NCBI RefSeq assembly: GCF_033118175.1
Contig: NC_083681.1
Location: 12,170,001-12,234,000, forward strand
DNA: 64,000 bases
Origin: Dama dama
Taxonomy: Eukaryota > Chordata > Mammalia > Artiodactyla > Cervidae
Direction of reading: 5' to 3'
Under the pieces are notes generated by a model. That model had not been told where the DNA came from. It did not search any database and saw only the letters and a program-made list of their open reading frames with translations. The number at the start of each line of letters is the position of its first letter. The stretch's first letter is position 1. Positions 10,642 through 23,210 of the stretch are shown here, one piece after another. The position numbers and the translations under genes are program-made.

Positions 10642-12406
10642 AGCATTATTCAAAAGTGAATAAATGATGTTAATATATTTTCCCACTCCACAGATGAAAC
10701 TGTTTCTGATGTTTTATAACAAATAAAAAGTAACACTAATTTTTTTATAATGAAAACATTAACATAATACTGATTTAAGTCTACTATTTTGTTTACCAAG
10801 TGTTTTTACCAAATACTTAAATAGAAAAGGTATTTTTTCCCATTAATGTTTTATATAACTTGAGCAATTACTTAAGTGCTTTCAGTTCAGAATTCAAGAG
10901 TCTAATGAAATTAATTTTGTTATAAGATACATATTTTTATTGTAACATAAAATTATTTTTGTTATTGACAACTCATTTTCGAAATGGAAATTATACCATG
11001 TAAATTCTAACACTTCATGCACTCTTTCACCCAATCTTGTAGCAAATATTTATCACGTTACATACATAGTTCTACCTACTGAAGATGTAATGGTGAAGAA
11101 GACAAACATGATTGCTTGCCTTAGGGAGCTTACATTCTAGAAAAGTATGCTAGTAACAACTCTGATTATCATCTTAATGATACACAAAAGCTTTTATTGG
11201 ATCACTTCTATCATAATGAATAGGAAAATGCACTCTGTGCAGAGTCCCTGTCTCACAGAGATAATTTGTATGATGCATTGGCTAGAAGAGAGCCATAATG
11301 ATTGTATGGTACCACCTTTCAGATTGAATCTTAATTTAGCATTCTTTTTTAAAAAAATATATAATAGCTTATAGACATAATATTAGAAATTCCTGGAGTG
11401 AATTTCTGCTCCTAAATTCCTGTTATATCTCTACTTTAATTCACAAATTCCTATTAACATAAAAATCAATGTTCTAAAATTTAAGATGACAGCTGTGGGT
11501 AAAGGTCTTATGTAAACTTATATTTATACTCAGGAGAAAAACTCATACATTTTGAGTACTAACTGTGCTAATTCAAGGACACTGACTTACAGATAGGCTC
11601 AGACTGATAATCCCTTGGTAAGAAGATGCTAAAAAATTATTTGACAGACAAAATTTTTCAGAATCATAGCAAAATGAGAAGAGATGTACTTACATAGAAG
11701 AATTTTACAGATTAATTTGGAAATATTTTTTGGAACACATACTCCTACTGTTAAAATGGTGTTATTAACACTACTTCCATACACGTAATACTAAATAAAC
11801 ACATTTCAAGTCATAATATAAACATAAGGATAGGTCATTTGGAGGCCTGAAAGTTCAAGGGTAGAATTATTGTAGAGGGCTAAAGCAAAGGACTGGCATG
11901 TAACTAAAGAGACTGAGAAAGACTCAGATCAACCTTAAGCGGTTCTATGCTGGTTTATAACTTTAAAACATGTATTTATAAAGTCTTCCTTTTCCTTTGC
12001 ATTTTTTGACAGATAAATAGCTGGATACCTAGGAAGAAAGGCATAGCAACTAACCAATTTAGACAATCAAATATTATCACTTACAAAATGAAGTATTGGT
12101 TAATATAATTGCTTATTTTATATCTAATTCTTGTAGAGTAGCTTTGCTCTATAAGACATGTATATTCAGGAAAAACAATCCTCCCAATGGAGTGGCTTAT
12201 AGTATGTCCCTGAGAAATCTACATTCATATCATAGATGTGTTTATATTTCAAGTAGTGCTCTCTCCCACACAGAATGATAGGCTTCAGTATCAAATGGAA
12301 TTATGTCCAATGGAAGGTCAGCCAAATGTTTGTTAATATAAGGATATCTCAGGACATAAAAAGGAGACTCCAACTCCCGCTCTTACTGTGAGGAAAATGA
12401 AATGTT
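10642..12406. other. AT-rich unique DNA with one old repeat
   Basis: Nothing gene-like. At about 11040-11150 a stretch (gatgtaatggtgaagaagacaaac, gggagcttacattctag) matches the same old mammalian repeat pattern seen at 62255-62400; the family name is not resolved. Confidence 0.45.
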
Positions 12407-12468
12407 TATGAATGGCCTTCCCTGTCGCATAAACACATATGAATGGCCTTCCCTGTCGCATAAATACA
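12407..12468. repeat. 31-bp tandem duplication, two copies
   Basis: Units 12407-12437 and 12438-12468 differ at one base (aaacaca against aaataca). The unit contains gaatggccttccctgtcgca. Neither copy matches a repeat family I know, so it looks like a simple local duplication. Confidence 0.9.
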
Positions 12469-13705
12469 GTGAAAGATCTTTTCTTCTTTGCAAATATGTA
12501 TGCTTAGAAGAAAAACTGTCCTCTCTTAGCAGTTCTATGTTGAATGTCAGTCAACAGACATAGCAACTATGTTAAATACATCATTTAGCAAGTAACCTTT
12601 GTATCCATAGCCTGTTTTTCTTTTCCCTCATAATTTAAAAAAAAAATCAGGGAATAGAAAAAACTTCAGGTTTTATATTATCAAAAACTATTATGGTGAT
12701 CAAACATGTCATACATTAAGACAGAAGATGATTATTAATTACTCCATTTAAAAAAAGCAGGAAAGTGAAAGAGACAAATGGTTTAATACAGGACACTCAG
12801 GAAGTCTTCAGCAGAAATGGAAATAAGAGGACAGAACTAGGCAGCTCACTGGTGCTCAACATTGTGGGGCTTCAGCTCTTCAACAGGATGATTAACTTTG
12901 ACAGGTTAAATTAACACAAACATAAAACAGAGGAAATCTATCCTTGCTTGTCTCTCTGCCAGGAAACACAAGCCTGTAATTGCTGTGATCCCACTCTTCA
13001 GCATAAACCCGGCCAAATGCTTACATCAAGAGATTGATTTTGCACAGCAAGACTCTACTCTGATTTTAGGGTCATTGGAGATTAGCATTCTTTTCACAAC
13101 AGAGTTTTCCCTTAAATTCCATCCAGGTTACATGAAAATACAACTAAATGTCATGGCCTGTATAAACACATGCTTTAAAAGGAATCAGACAAGCATAAGA
13201 CCAATACTTTAAAAGGAATTACCCATCTATACTAAAACCTTTTTTATCTATATACTTTTTCCATAAGGACAAGTCAGCAGATCTAACCATATATTTGTTT
13301 GAAAATATACTTGACATGTGTTAACCCAATGGTTCCCCATTGAGGATGCACACTTTAAGACAAAATTTTTGGTTTTCCCATTAAAGACACTATGACTTCT
13401 TTCTTCTTTACATAAAATACAAGAAATAAATTCACTGTTGGAGGACATCTTTTGAGGCAAACAATGCAGGGAATAATGATAGCATTTGTTCAACATCTTT
13501 TCAAAGGCCTGCTTTAATAATATTGAACCATCTTGAAAACAGTCTCATTAAACTGATCGTGATCCTTAAAAATGGTTAAAATATTTTGGCAGGTTCTCAT
13601 TTGCTTAGTCCTGGCTTTGTTTTTCTAGATTATATGACTCTCTGGTTCTACTTTCCAGCCCCAGATATTAGCTCCTAAGTACCTTTATTTAACTAAAATA
13701 GTTTT
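12469..13705. other. Unique DNA, no gene seen
   Basis: No repeat or exon recognised. A 75-codon frame at 12985-13212 and an 82-codon frame on minus at 13248-13496 have no family signature. Confidence 0.5.
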
Positions 13706-13707
13706 TA

Positions 13708-13729
13708 TTATTATTATTATTATTATTCT
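13708..13729. repeat. (ATT)n microsatellite
   Basis: Seven consecutive att/tat units, directly upstream of a MIR fossil. Confidence 0.9.
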
Positions 13730-13734
13730 GGTTT

Positions 13735-13890
13735 ACTGCACTGTCCTAAACAATGTTGTATGCATTAAGTATTAAATCCCATAATAACTCTTAGTTAAGA
13801 AAATTGAAGGTCAGAGAGATTAAAGAACTTGCCAAAGACCAAATAGCTAGAAAACAGCAGAGTGAATATTTAAATTTGTGTTTGACAGTT
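13735..13890 (+). repeat. MIR SINE, decayed
   Basis: MIR motifs in order: aaattgaaggtcagagag, attaaagaacttgccaaag, accaaatagctagaaaacag, and a tatttaaatttgtgtttgac end. Confidence 0.6.
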
Positions 13891-15091
13891 TAACTAAACA
13901 AGAAATAATGTTCCTGTTTATGTATCCATGCTGTTGGTCCAATTTGTGTTCATGTAGGACTGGCCCCATGCTTTAGATATTAAAAATGCTAGAATTTAGA
14001 ATAAAAACAACCACATATGAATCCTTACTCTCAGTAAGAGGAGAGTGCTTTTCAGTTGTACAGAAGTACACTTCTTAAGGATTTCCTGGAGTTCCTGCTG
14101 AAGATGTAAATATACATTTTAGAATATGGGACTTGTGACTTCTATGAAATTTAATAGCATTGTAGGTGTGTGTGTGTATCTGTCTGTGTGTGCACGAGAG
14201 AGAGAGAGAATTGAGTATGTGGAGCTCACAGTAGAGTCCATACACTTATGTATTAGTACATTAGAATGTTAAACAAATGAGATCCAACAAAATGGGTGCC
14301 GATTCATTTATTAATGTTTGCCATTGATTTGATGTGCAGCTGAGAGTGGTCTTATGTCCTTTCATTAAAAGAAGGTGGGAGCTTTAATTGTTGGGGTTAG
14401 AAATAGATTTGATTTTATCAGGTCAATATTGCTTTGACCAAGTGTCAATTAAACTGACAAGATTATACTATTGAATGAAGGAAGCAGTTTAATTAAATTT
14501 CATTTTCTAGCCTTCATAATGAGTGAAAAGGATCAGTGTTAGCATACATAGATTGTAACTTAAAAACCAAAAGCATAAGTCTTTATCAAGACTGAATTTT
14601 ACATTAGAAGGACAAACTGGAGAAAAAAGAGAATCATCATTTCTATTTATTTATTCTACATATTCTAAATGTATTCCATTATTTACTTCTGCATTATCTT
14701 TAAAACAACTAATAAATTCAAGTTGCTATTAGCTGCATATTACCAAATGAGAAGTCCTAGGATTTGAAATTAACAAATTACATCTACCTTCCTTTATCCA
14801 AAGTTATACACTAATTCTCTGCTCTCCTTTTCCATTAAGTATTTATACCAAACACACACACACACACATACACATTACACAGTCATAATCTGCTTATGCA
14901 ATTAGTTTTCCCACTGAAATTCCAATTCAGTAATGCACAGCATTCAGCAGTAGCCTTGTATTCACCTTTATATTACTAATGTCAAAAGCAGAGTTTAGAA
15001 TACAGCAGGCCCTCAATAGCTACTTACTATATGATTGAGATTTTATTATTATTTGACCGCCTTCCTCATTCAATTAGATAGTAAATAATAT
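13891..15091. other. Unique AT-rich DNA with microsatellites and a possible MIR tail
   Basis: Simple repeats: (TG)n plus (GA)n at about 14164-14210 and (AC)n at about 14851-14872. A MIR-like antisense end (cagcaggccctcaatagct) may lie at about 14985-15050. No gene seen. Confidence 0.45.
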
Positions 15092-16716
15092 CATATTAAG
15101 AAGAGGCGGCAAGAATACACAGAAGAACTGTACAAAAAAAAAGATCTTCAAGATTCAGATAACGACGAGGTTGTGATCACTCACCTAGAGCCAGACATCG
15201 TGAAATGTGAAGTCAAGTGGGCCTTAGGAAGCATCACTACAAACAAAGCTAGTGGAGGTGATGGAATTCCAGTTGAGCTATTTCAAATCCTAAAAGATGA
15301 TGCTTTGAAAGTGCTGCACTCAATATGCAAGCAAATTTGGAAAACTCAGCAGTGGCCACAGGACTGGAAAAGGTCAGTTTTCATTTCAATCCCAAGAAAG
15401 ACAGTGCTAAAGAAAGTTCAAACTACCACACAATTGCACTCATCTCACGCTAGCAAAGTAATGCGCAAAATTCTCCAAGCCAGGCTTCAACAGTACATGA
15501 ACCAAAAACTTCCAGATGTTCCAGTTGGATTTAAAAAGGCAGAGGAACCAGAAATCAAATTGACAACATCCATGGGATCATCAAAAAAGCAAGAAAATAT
15601 CAGAAAAACACCTACTTCTGCTTTATTGACTACGCCAAAGCTTTGACTGTGTGGATCACAATAAACTGTGGAAAATTCTGAAAGAGATGGGAATACCAGA
15701 CCACCTGACCTGCCTCTTGAGAAACATATATGCAGGTCAGGAAGCAACAGTTAGAACTGGATGTGGAACAACAGACTGGTTCCAAGTAGGGAAAGGAATA
15801 TGTCAAGGCTGTGTATTGTCACCCTGCTTACTTAACTTATATGCAGAGTACATCATGAGAAACGCTGGGCTGGAGGAAGCACAAGCTGAAATCAAGATTG
15901 CTGGGAGAAATATCAATAACCTCAGATATGCAGATGACACCACTCTTATGGCAGAAGTGAAGTAGAACTAAAGAGCCTCTTGATGAAAATCAAAGAGGAG
16001 AGTGCAAAAGCTGGCTTAAAACTCAACATTCAGAAAACTAAGATCATGACATCTGGGCCCATCACTTCAAGGCAAATAGATGGGGAAAAAATGGAAACAG
16101 TGACAGTCTTTATTTTTGTGGGCTCCAAAAATCACCGCAGATGGTGACTGCAGCCATGAAATTAAAAGACACTTGCTCCTTGGGAGAAAAACTATGCCTA
16201 ACCTAGACAGCATATTAAAAAGCAGAGACATTAATTTGCAAATAAAGGTCTGGCTAGTCAAAGTTATGGTTTTTCCAGTAGTTACTGGTAGTCATGTACA
16301 GATGTGAGAGTTAGACTACAAAGAAAACTGAGTGCCGAACAATTGAAGCTTTTGAACTGTGATGTTGGAGAAGACTCTTGGGAGTCACTTGCATTGCAAG
16401 GAGATCCAACCAGTCCATCCTAAAGGAGATCAGTTCTGAATATTCATTAGAAGGACTGATGCTGAAGCTGAAACTCCAATACTTTGGCCACCTGATGAGA
16501 AGAACTGATTTATTTGAAAAGACCCTGATGCTGGGAAAGATTGAGGGCAGGAGAAGGGGATGACAGAGGATGAGATGAGTGGATAGCATCACTGACTCAA
16601 GGGACCTGAGTCTGAAAAAGCCCTGGGAGTTGGTGATGGACAGGGAAGCCTGGCGTGCCACAGTCTATGGGGTCACAAAGAATCGGACATGACTGAGCAG
16701 CTGAACTGACTGAGCC
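15092..16716 (+). mobile_element. BovB (RTE) LINE, 5'-truncated
   Basis: BovB begins at atattaagaagaggcggca and ends at gctgaactgactgagcc, about 1.6 kb. It begins roughly 220 bases further upstream in BovB than the copy at 9187. A 14-base candidate TSD, 12 of 14 identical, lies at 15078-15091 and 16733-16746, but 16 bases separate the second from the recognisable BovB end, so it is tentative. Confidence 0.92.
15173..16563 (+). pseudogene. BovB reverse transcriptase remnant
   Basis: The first piece (15173-15646, 157 codons) carries the region before and into the RT fingers (ASGGDGIPVELFQILKDDA, IWKTQQWPQDWKRS). The frame then shifts and 15651-15965 (104 codons) continues with WKILKEMGIPDHLTCLLRN and the intact active-site YADD at 15927-15938, ending at a stop 27 bases later. 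Downstream pieces 16116-16307 and 16378-16563 are C-terminal. The shift between the first two pieces lies in a short region near 15640 where one base of the tttgactgtg context is missing. Confidence 0.85.
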
Positions 16717-16860
16717 TACCTCACTCAGTTATATAGTGAACAATATTATGGAAGGAAACAGCAGAAAGTACAATTGTCCTACTAACAAATAATTTATTTT
16801 GCAAGATATAAATATTTGAATTCATATGTGAGTAGAGGGGAAGTGAAGCAAGATTGCAAC

Positions 16861-17085
16861 GTGCATGCATGCTAAGTTGCCTTAGTCGTTTTCAACTCTT
16901 CGCAGCCCTATGATTTGTAGCCTGCCAGGCTTCTGTGTCCATGGGGATTCTCCAGGCAACAATACTAGAGTGGGTTGCCACGCCCTCCCTCAGGGGATCT
17001 TCCCCAGCCAGGGATTGAGCCCACATTTCTTGTGTCTCCTACATTGGCAGGTGGTTCTTTATCCCTAGTGCCACCTGGGAAGACC
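16861..17085 (-). mobile_element. Bov-tA-type SINE
   Basis: Antisense Bov-tA: gctaagttgccttagtcg at the left end, attctccaggcaacaatac, tcaggggatcttccccagcc, and a gccacctgggaagaccc head on the right. The head is of the type with an extra acattggcaggtggttc B-box region. Confidence 0.87.
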
Positions 17086-18281
17086 CAAGAGAGCAAAGTT
17101 CCACCTACATTGCTACTCAAGCAATTTTACTTACAGGAAGTCAAGCAGAGGTTTCCTTTCAAATTAGGGAACAAGATCCTTCAAACATGATCCCTGATCT
17201 TTCACCTTCTTCCTGAAAACTGCAGCAGCTCTTAACATTTTGCATAGAGTTTCAATAATTTCAACTTCTGACATACTGTCATTTCTAGTTCTATTGTCCT
17301 TAAGGCTACATTATGCACTAAGCCAAGTAATTAGAGTGCCAAATAATAGGGCCAGGGCCCCAAATTAACATGAAATATCATCATCCTGCTACCAGTGGCA
17401 AAGCAATGATAACAAAAGATAAATCTACATTCCTCATTCTAAACACCAATTAAAATATACGAACCAGTAAAAATCATATGTGGGCTCAGTTCTACAAAAT
17501 GCACCATTTTTTCCCGTTTCCATAAAGTTCCACGAAAACATTTCTTTCTCCAACGTTACTCTTACTCCAGATTTTGAAATCGTTTTCTCTATATACGTTA
17601 CTCTTTCACGTATCTTTTGAGCTAATATTTTTAATTATATTTAATTTCTTTGAAAAAAGCAAAATCAGTGTATCATTTTAACTTGTACTCATTAAATATT
17701 CATTTCAGGAATTTCACTTCCTTTGTTTTAGTAGTCAATGTTCATAATTTTTGCAATAAAAGACTAAGAACCTTCACCACACTTAAAGCTTTATAGAAAT
17801 ATTAAATTAATTGATGTCTAATTTAATCATCAATAGTAATATCTACCAAGTTTTGTTAAAATGTAATAGTACCAAACTGAAGATAAATTAATATTCATTT
17901 TCTAGGAAAAGAAACAAGAATGACAAATTTTATTTTACTGTAGAAACTACCCTTGGACAATGTGTTATATTACTCAAACAAAAATAATTTCTTAAATAGT
18001 TTATGAAATATGAAAAAAAAAGGAAACAGCGGGTTCCAAAAGCTTCAGCTTTAGACGTAATTCCTCAAAAACTTCTAAACTACTGAGGGCTTTCTAAAGC
18101 AGGTTTCCACAAACTACACAATATCATTAAATGTCATCTTCAAGTTGCATCACACGAAGTAGTCCAAGTCTGTCCTCCTATACGCTCTGTTTTTTTTTTC
18201 TTACTCTCTGCTATTGCTTTTAGAACTTCCTCTGTTCCTCTGCCCAGTAACTTCTCACCATCACCCTCAAAACACAGCACC
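17086..18281. other. Unique AT-rich DNA
   Basis: Nothing recognised apart from a poly-T tract at about 18190-18199. Confidence 0.5.
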
Positions 18282-18755
18282 TCTTTCTAAATTCCATACA
18301 TATACATTAATATACTGTATTGGTGTTTTTCTTTCTGACTTGCTTCACTCTGTATAATAGGCTCCAGTTATATATGGAATTTAGAAAGATGGTAATGATG
18401 ACCCTATATGCAAGACAGCAAAAGAGACACAGATGTAAAGAACAGACTTTTGGACTCTGTGGGAAAAGGCGAGGGTGGGATGATTTAAGAGAATAGCATT
18501 GAAACATGTATATTGCCATTATGTGAAATAGATTACCAGTCCAGGTTTGATGCATGAGACAGGGTGCTCAGGGCTGGTGCACTGGGATGACCATGAAGGA
18601 TGGGATGGGGAGGGAGGTGGGTGGGAGTTCGAGATGGGGAACACATGTACACCCATGGCTGATTCATGTGAATGTATGGCAAAAACCACTACAATATGGT
18701 AAAGTAATTAGCCTCCAATTAAAATAAATAAATTAATTAAGAAAAAAACCACCTC
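18282..18755 (+). mobile_element. L1 3'-end fragment with inverted 5' part
   Basis: The right part (18369-18755) is the sense L1 3' UTR: atatatggaatttagaaaga, the G-rich tract, aatgtatggcaaaaaccact, gcctccaatt and an A-rich tail. The left part (18282-18369) is antisense L1 from just upstream, ending at gcttcactctgtataatagg-ctccag. About 20 bases (ggaatttagaaaga and its flank) occur in both parts in opposite orientation. This layout is what twin priming produces. I found no clear TSD. Confidence 0.85.
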
Positions 18756-19547
18756 ACAAAATTATCTATCCAGTGGTGGCCAAAATGATCTAATTCCACG
18801 TTTATATCTATGGATTCATATACTGTATATGTTTTTACATTAAAATTACATTAATTTCAATAAAATGAAAAATATTTAAACAAAAATATTTAAAAGGTTG
18901 AACTATGTACAAAAAACTTTGCATGTAAATTATTTAGTTCATAAAATCTAGTGTAATATACTTAGGAAGACAAGAAGGAATAAGTAAAAATCTTCTTATG
19001 CAAACTTTGAATAATCACTGTCCTTCATTGCCCAAACTTAGAGAAATAGGTATCATCTGAGAGAAAGCCACACTATTTTCAAATTGCATGGTCATTTTAG
19101 TTAGTGCATATTTATTTAAATAAATAATTGATAATTTTGTACTAAAATTTTAGCATTATTAAGGAGAAGGTTCAATAAAGCTACCAGTAAACTGCTATCA
19201 GAACTAATAGTATAACACCAAATAAGTGATAATAAACATTGATTAGATGATTTATTCTGTTAACTTTGAATTTGTACACTACTGTTGATTTGGACAATAA
19301 CTAAAGTAGATTTGGCCACTTTTCATAAGTGAAATAAAAAATTTCCCTTTTATTATTTTCCCTCTAAAGCTAGATTTTTAAGCCGTTATTATATTTATAC
19401 ATTTTTCCTAGATATTCACAGTATAATGAGTACCTGTCATTAACAGAATTAATTTCCTGGGAAAATGAATTTGATATATTTAGCTTCAAAACATACTGAG
19501 GCATACCACATACAATATATTTATATAAAATAGTATATTCATTTTGT
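18756..19547. other. Unique AT-rich DNA
   Basis: No repeat, exon or RNA gene seen. Confidence 0.55.
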
Positions 19548-19862
19548 TGTGGTTCAGTTGCTCAGTCTTGTCCAACTCTGTGACCCCAAGGACTGCAGCA
19601 TGCCAGGTTTCCCTGTCCATCACCATCTCCCACAGTTTACTCAGACTCATGTCCATTGAGTTGATGATGCCATCCAACCATCTCATCCTCTGCTGCCCCT
19701 TCCCCTCCTGCCCTCACTCTTTCCCAGTATCAGGGTCTTTTCCAGTGAGTCAGCTCTTCACATGAGGTGGCCCAAGTATTGAAGATTCAGCTTCAGCATC
19801 AGTCTTTCCAATGAATATTCAGGGTTCATTATCTTTGGGACGGACTGCACTGATCTTCCTGC
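19548..19862 (-). mobile_element. BovB LINE 3'-end fragment
   Basis: Antisense BovB 3' end: ggttcagttgctcagtcttg, ggactgcagcatgccagg, tccattgagttgatgatgcc, cagcttcagcatcagtct, then truncated at actgatcttcctgc. The minus frame at 19486-19686 is the last part of the BovB C-terminal coding region. Confidence 0.88.
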
Positions 19863-19986
19863 ATATGTATATATGTATATGTGACTGAGAAACAAAGTAG
19901 GCAGGGGCAGCAGTTATGCTCATTAGTGATGCATCAAATTGAAAAATCTTACATGGAAAAGAAAAATTATTTCCTTATTTTTAAGT

Positions 19987-20203
19987 AAGTAAGTTAAGTG
20001 TTAGTCGCTCAGTCATGCCCGACTCTTTGCAACCCCATGGACTGCATCCCACCAGGCTCCTCTGTTCATGGGATTCTCCAGGCAAGGATACTGGGATAGA
20101 ATTCCACTTCCTTCTCCAAGGGATCTTCCCAACCCAGAGATCAAACCTGGATCTCCTACACTGTAGGCAGATGCTTTACCGACTGAGCTACAGGGGAAGC
20201 CCA
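19987..20203 (-). mobile_element. Bov-tA-type SINE
   Basis: Antisense Bov-tA with all parts present: agtgttagtcgctcagtcat at the left, gattctccaggcaaggatac, agggatcttcccaaccc and a gagctacaggggaagccc tRNA-like head at the right. Confidence 0.9.
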
Positions 20204-20559
20204 AATTCAAATTATTAACATCATAGTTCAAAGACTTCTTAAGATAACATGACTCTTAACTGCTTTAAAGATAGTTTGGGATTTAACATTAATGATTTTA
20301 AATTAGTTAGGAAGCACATAAGCTGGTGTATTTTATGTAGTCAAACACACAGCATTGAATACAATCCATTCTGTCTTGGAGACGTAAAGAGGAGTTACAA
20401 CAGATGACTCCATTCACCCTTCCTTCCTTTCTTAATGCATTTGGCCTAATGGAGTATTTATTAAAAACCTGTGATAATGTAACTCTGTGGTAGATGTTGC
20501 TGGGACATGAAGAGACGTGTAAGTCAGTACTGTCACCCTCAGGTACTTCAACTCTGTAT

Positions 20560-20581
20560 GAATAAATACATAAATAATTTT
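20560..20581. repeat. Left TSD of L1 at 20582-23210
   Basis: 22 bases identical to 23211-23232. Because a poly-T tract follows, the last few T residues are ambiguous, so the true duplication is 18 to 22 bases. Confidence 0.9.
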
Positions 20582-20939
20582 TTTTGGTTTGTTTTTTTTT
20601 TTTACTAGTTGGAGGCTAATTACTTCACAACATTTCAGTGGGTTTTGTCATACATTGATATGAATCAGCCATAGATTTACACGTATTTCCCATCCCGATC
20701 CCCCCTCCCGCCTCCCCCTCCACCCGATTCCTCTGGGTCTTCCCAGTGCACCAGGCCGGAGCACTTGTCTCATGCATCCCACCTGGGCTGGTGATCTGTT
20801 TCACCATAGATAGTATACATGCTGTTCTTTTGAAATATCCCACCCTCACATTCTCCCACAGAGTTCAAAAGTCTGTTCTGTATTTCTGTGTTTCTTTTTC
20901 TGTTTTGCATATAGGGTTATCATTACCATCTTTCTAAAT

Positions 20940-21878
20940 TCCATATATATGTGTTAGTACGCTGTAACGTTCTTTATCTTTCTGGCTTACTTCACTCTGT
21001 ATAATGGGCTCCAGTTTCATCCATCTTATTAGAACTGATTCAAATGAATTCTTTTTAACGGCTGTGTAATATTCCATGGTGTAGTGTACCACGGCTTCCT
21101 TATCCATTCATCTGCTGATGGGCATCTAGGTTGCTTCCTTGTCCTGGCTATTATAAACAGTGCTGCGATGAACATTGGGATGCATGTGTCTCTTTCAGAT
21201 CTGGTTTCCTCGGTGTGTATGCCCAGGAGTGGGATTGCTAAGTCATATGGCAGTTCTATTTCCAGTTTTTAAAGGAATCTCCACACTGTTATCCATTGCG
21301 GCTGTACTAGTTTGCATTCCCACCAACAGTGTAAGAGGGTTCCCTTTTCTCCACACCCTCTCCAGCATTTATTGCTTGTAGACTTTTGGATAGCAGCCAT
21401 CCTGACTGGCGTGTAATGGTACCTCATTGTGGTTTTGATTTGCATTTCTCTAATAATGAGAGATGTTGAGCATCTTTTCATGTGTTTGTTAGCCATCTGT
21501 ATGTCTTCTTTGGAGAAATGTCTGTGTAGTTCTTTGGCCCATTTTTTGATTGGGTCATTTATTTTTCTGGAATTGAGCTGCAGGAGTTGCTTGCATATGT
21601 TTGAGATTAATCCTTTGACTGTTTCTTCATTTGCTATTATTTTCTCCCAATCTGAGGGCTGTCTTTTCACCTTGCTTATAGTTTCCTTTGTAGTGCAAAA
21701 GCTTTTAAGTTTCATTAGGTCCCATTTGTTTATTTTTGCTTTTATTTCCAATATTCTGGGAGGTGGTCATAGAGGATCTTGCTGTGATTTATGTCGGAGA
21801 GTGTTTTGCCTATGTTCTCCTCTAGGAGTTTTATAGTTTCTGGTCTTACATTTAGATCTTTAATCCATTTTGAGTTTA
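20940..21878 (-). pseudogene. L1 ORF2 C-terminal remnant
   Basis: The longest frame is 160 codons (21269-21751) and contains the Cys/His cluster CWRGCGEKGTLLHCWWEC of the ORF2 C-terminus. It stops just after VWRFL at 21269-21271. The same nonsense codon occurs in the full-length copy at 42270-42272. Coding sequence homologous to the remaining ORF2 C-terminus follows on minus to about 20940 but with further breaks. Confidence 0.85.
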
Positions 21879-23210
21879 GACTAAAAGTGAAGGGCTGGAA
21901 AAAAATATTTCATGCAAACGGAGACCAAAAGAAAGCAGGAGTCGCAATACTCATATCAGATAAAATAGACTTTCAAATAAAGGATGTGAAAAGAGACAAA
22001 GAAGGACACTACATAGCGATCAAAGGATCAATCCAAGAAGAAGATATAACAATTATAAATATATATGCACCCAACATAGGAGCACTGCAATAGGTACAGC
22101 AAACACTAACAAGTATGAAAGAGGAAATTAATAGTAACACAATAATAGTGGGAGACTTTAATACCCCACTCACAACTATGGATAGATCAACTAAACAGAA
22201 TATTAACAAGGAAACACAAACCTTAAATGACACAATGGACCAGCTAGACCTAATTGATATCTATAGGACATTTCACCCCAAAACAATTAACTTCACCTTT
22301 TTCTCAAGTGCACACGGAACCTTCTCCAGAATAGATCACATCCTGGGCCATAAATCTGGTCTTGGAAAATTCAAAAAAATTGAAATCATTCCAGTCATCT
22401 TTTCTGACGACAGTGCAGTAAGATTAGATCTCAATTACAGGAAAAAAATTGTTAAAAATTCAAACATATGGAGGCTAAATAACACGCTTCTGAATAACCA
22501 ACAAATCATAGAAGAAATCAAAAAAGAAATCAAAATATGCATAGAAATGAATGAAAATGAAAACACAACAACCCAAAACCTATGGGACACTGTAAAAGCA
22601 GTGCTAAGGGGAAGGTTCATAGCATTACAAGCTTACATCAAGAAACAAGAAAAAAGCCAAATAAATAACCTAACTCTACACCTAAAGCAATTAGAGAAGG
22701 AAGAAATGAAGAACCCCAGGGTGAGCAGAAGGAAAGAAATCTTAAAAGTTAGGGCAGAAATAAATGCAAAAGAAACTAAAGAGACCATAGCAAAAATCAA
22801 CAAAGCTAAAAGCTGGTTTTTTGAAAAAATAAACAAAATTGACAAACCATTAGCAAGACTCATTAAGAAACAAAGGGAGAAGAAGCAAATTAACAAAATT
22901 AGAAATGAAAATGGAGAGATCACAACAGACAACACTGAAATACAAAGGATCATAAGAGACTACTACCAGCAGCTCCATGCCAATAAAATGGACAACTTGG
23001 ATGAATGGACAAATTCTTAGAAAAGTATAACTTTCCAAAACTGAACCAGGAAGAAATAGAAGATCTTAACAGACCCATCACAAGCAAGGAAATTGAAACT
23101 GTAATCAAAAATCTTCCAGCAAACAAAAGCCCAGGACCAGATGGCTTCACAGCTGAATTCTACCAAAAATTTAGAGAAGAGCTAACACCTATCTTACTCA
23201 AACTCTTCAA
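21879..23210 (+). pseudogene. L1 ORF2 endonuclease and RT-start remnant
   Basis: The endonuclease domain lacks its start because the inversion cuts in after its first 50 or so residues. The frame is interrupted by a stop at 22091-22093 (caa-tag where the full-length copy has caa-tat). The 301-codon piece 22115-23020 holds VGDFNTPLTTMD and the C-terminal endonuclease motif, where SDD (22403-22411) replaces the catalytic SDH, so the active-site His is lost. The last piece (23005-23241) enters the RT domain at NLPANKSPGPDGFTAEFYQK and then runs into the TSD. Not functional. Confidence 0.88.

Larger units (their letters stand above)
20582..23210 (-). mobile_element. Ruminant L1 LINE, minus strand, with 5' inversion
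   Basis: 20582-21878 is antisense L1 from its poly-A tail (poly-T here) through the 3' UTR and the ORF2 C-terminal region. At 21878 the orientation flips: 21878-23210 is sense ORF2 from the endonuclease domain into the start of the RT domain. The L1 segment between the two parts (about 1.4 kb, equivalent to 40275-41668 of the full-length copy in this window) is missing. The flanking direct repeat covers the whole composite, so it entered as one event. This is the pattern of twin priming with deletion. Confidence 0.95.

Noticed and set aside
21429..21836. 135-codon + frame and similar hydrophobic frames at 41765-42112 and 22633-22953, looking like membrane proteins
   Set aside because: They are antisense shadows of L1 ORF2. 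The A-rich L1 sense strand gives Phe/Leu/Ile-rich frames on the opposite strand.
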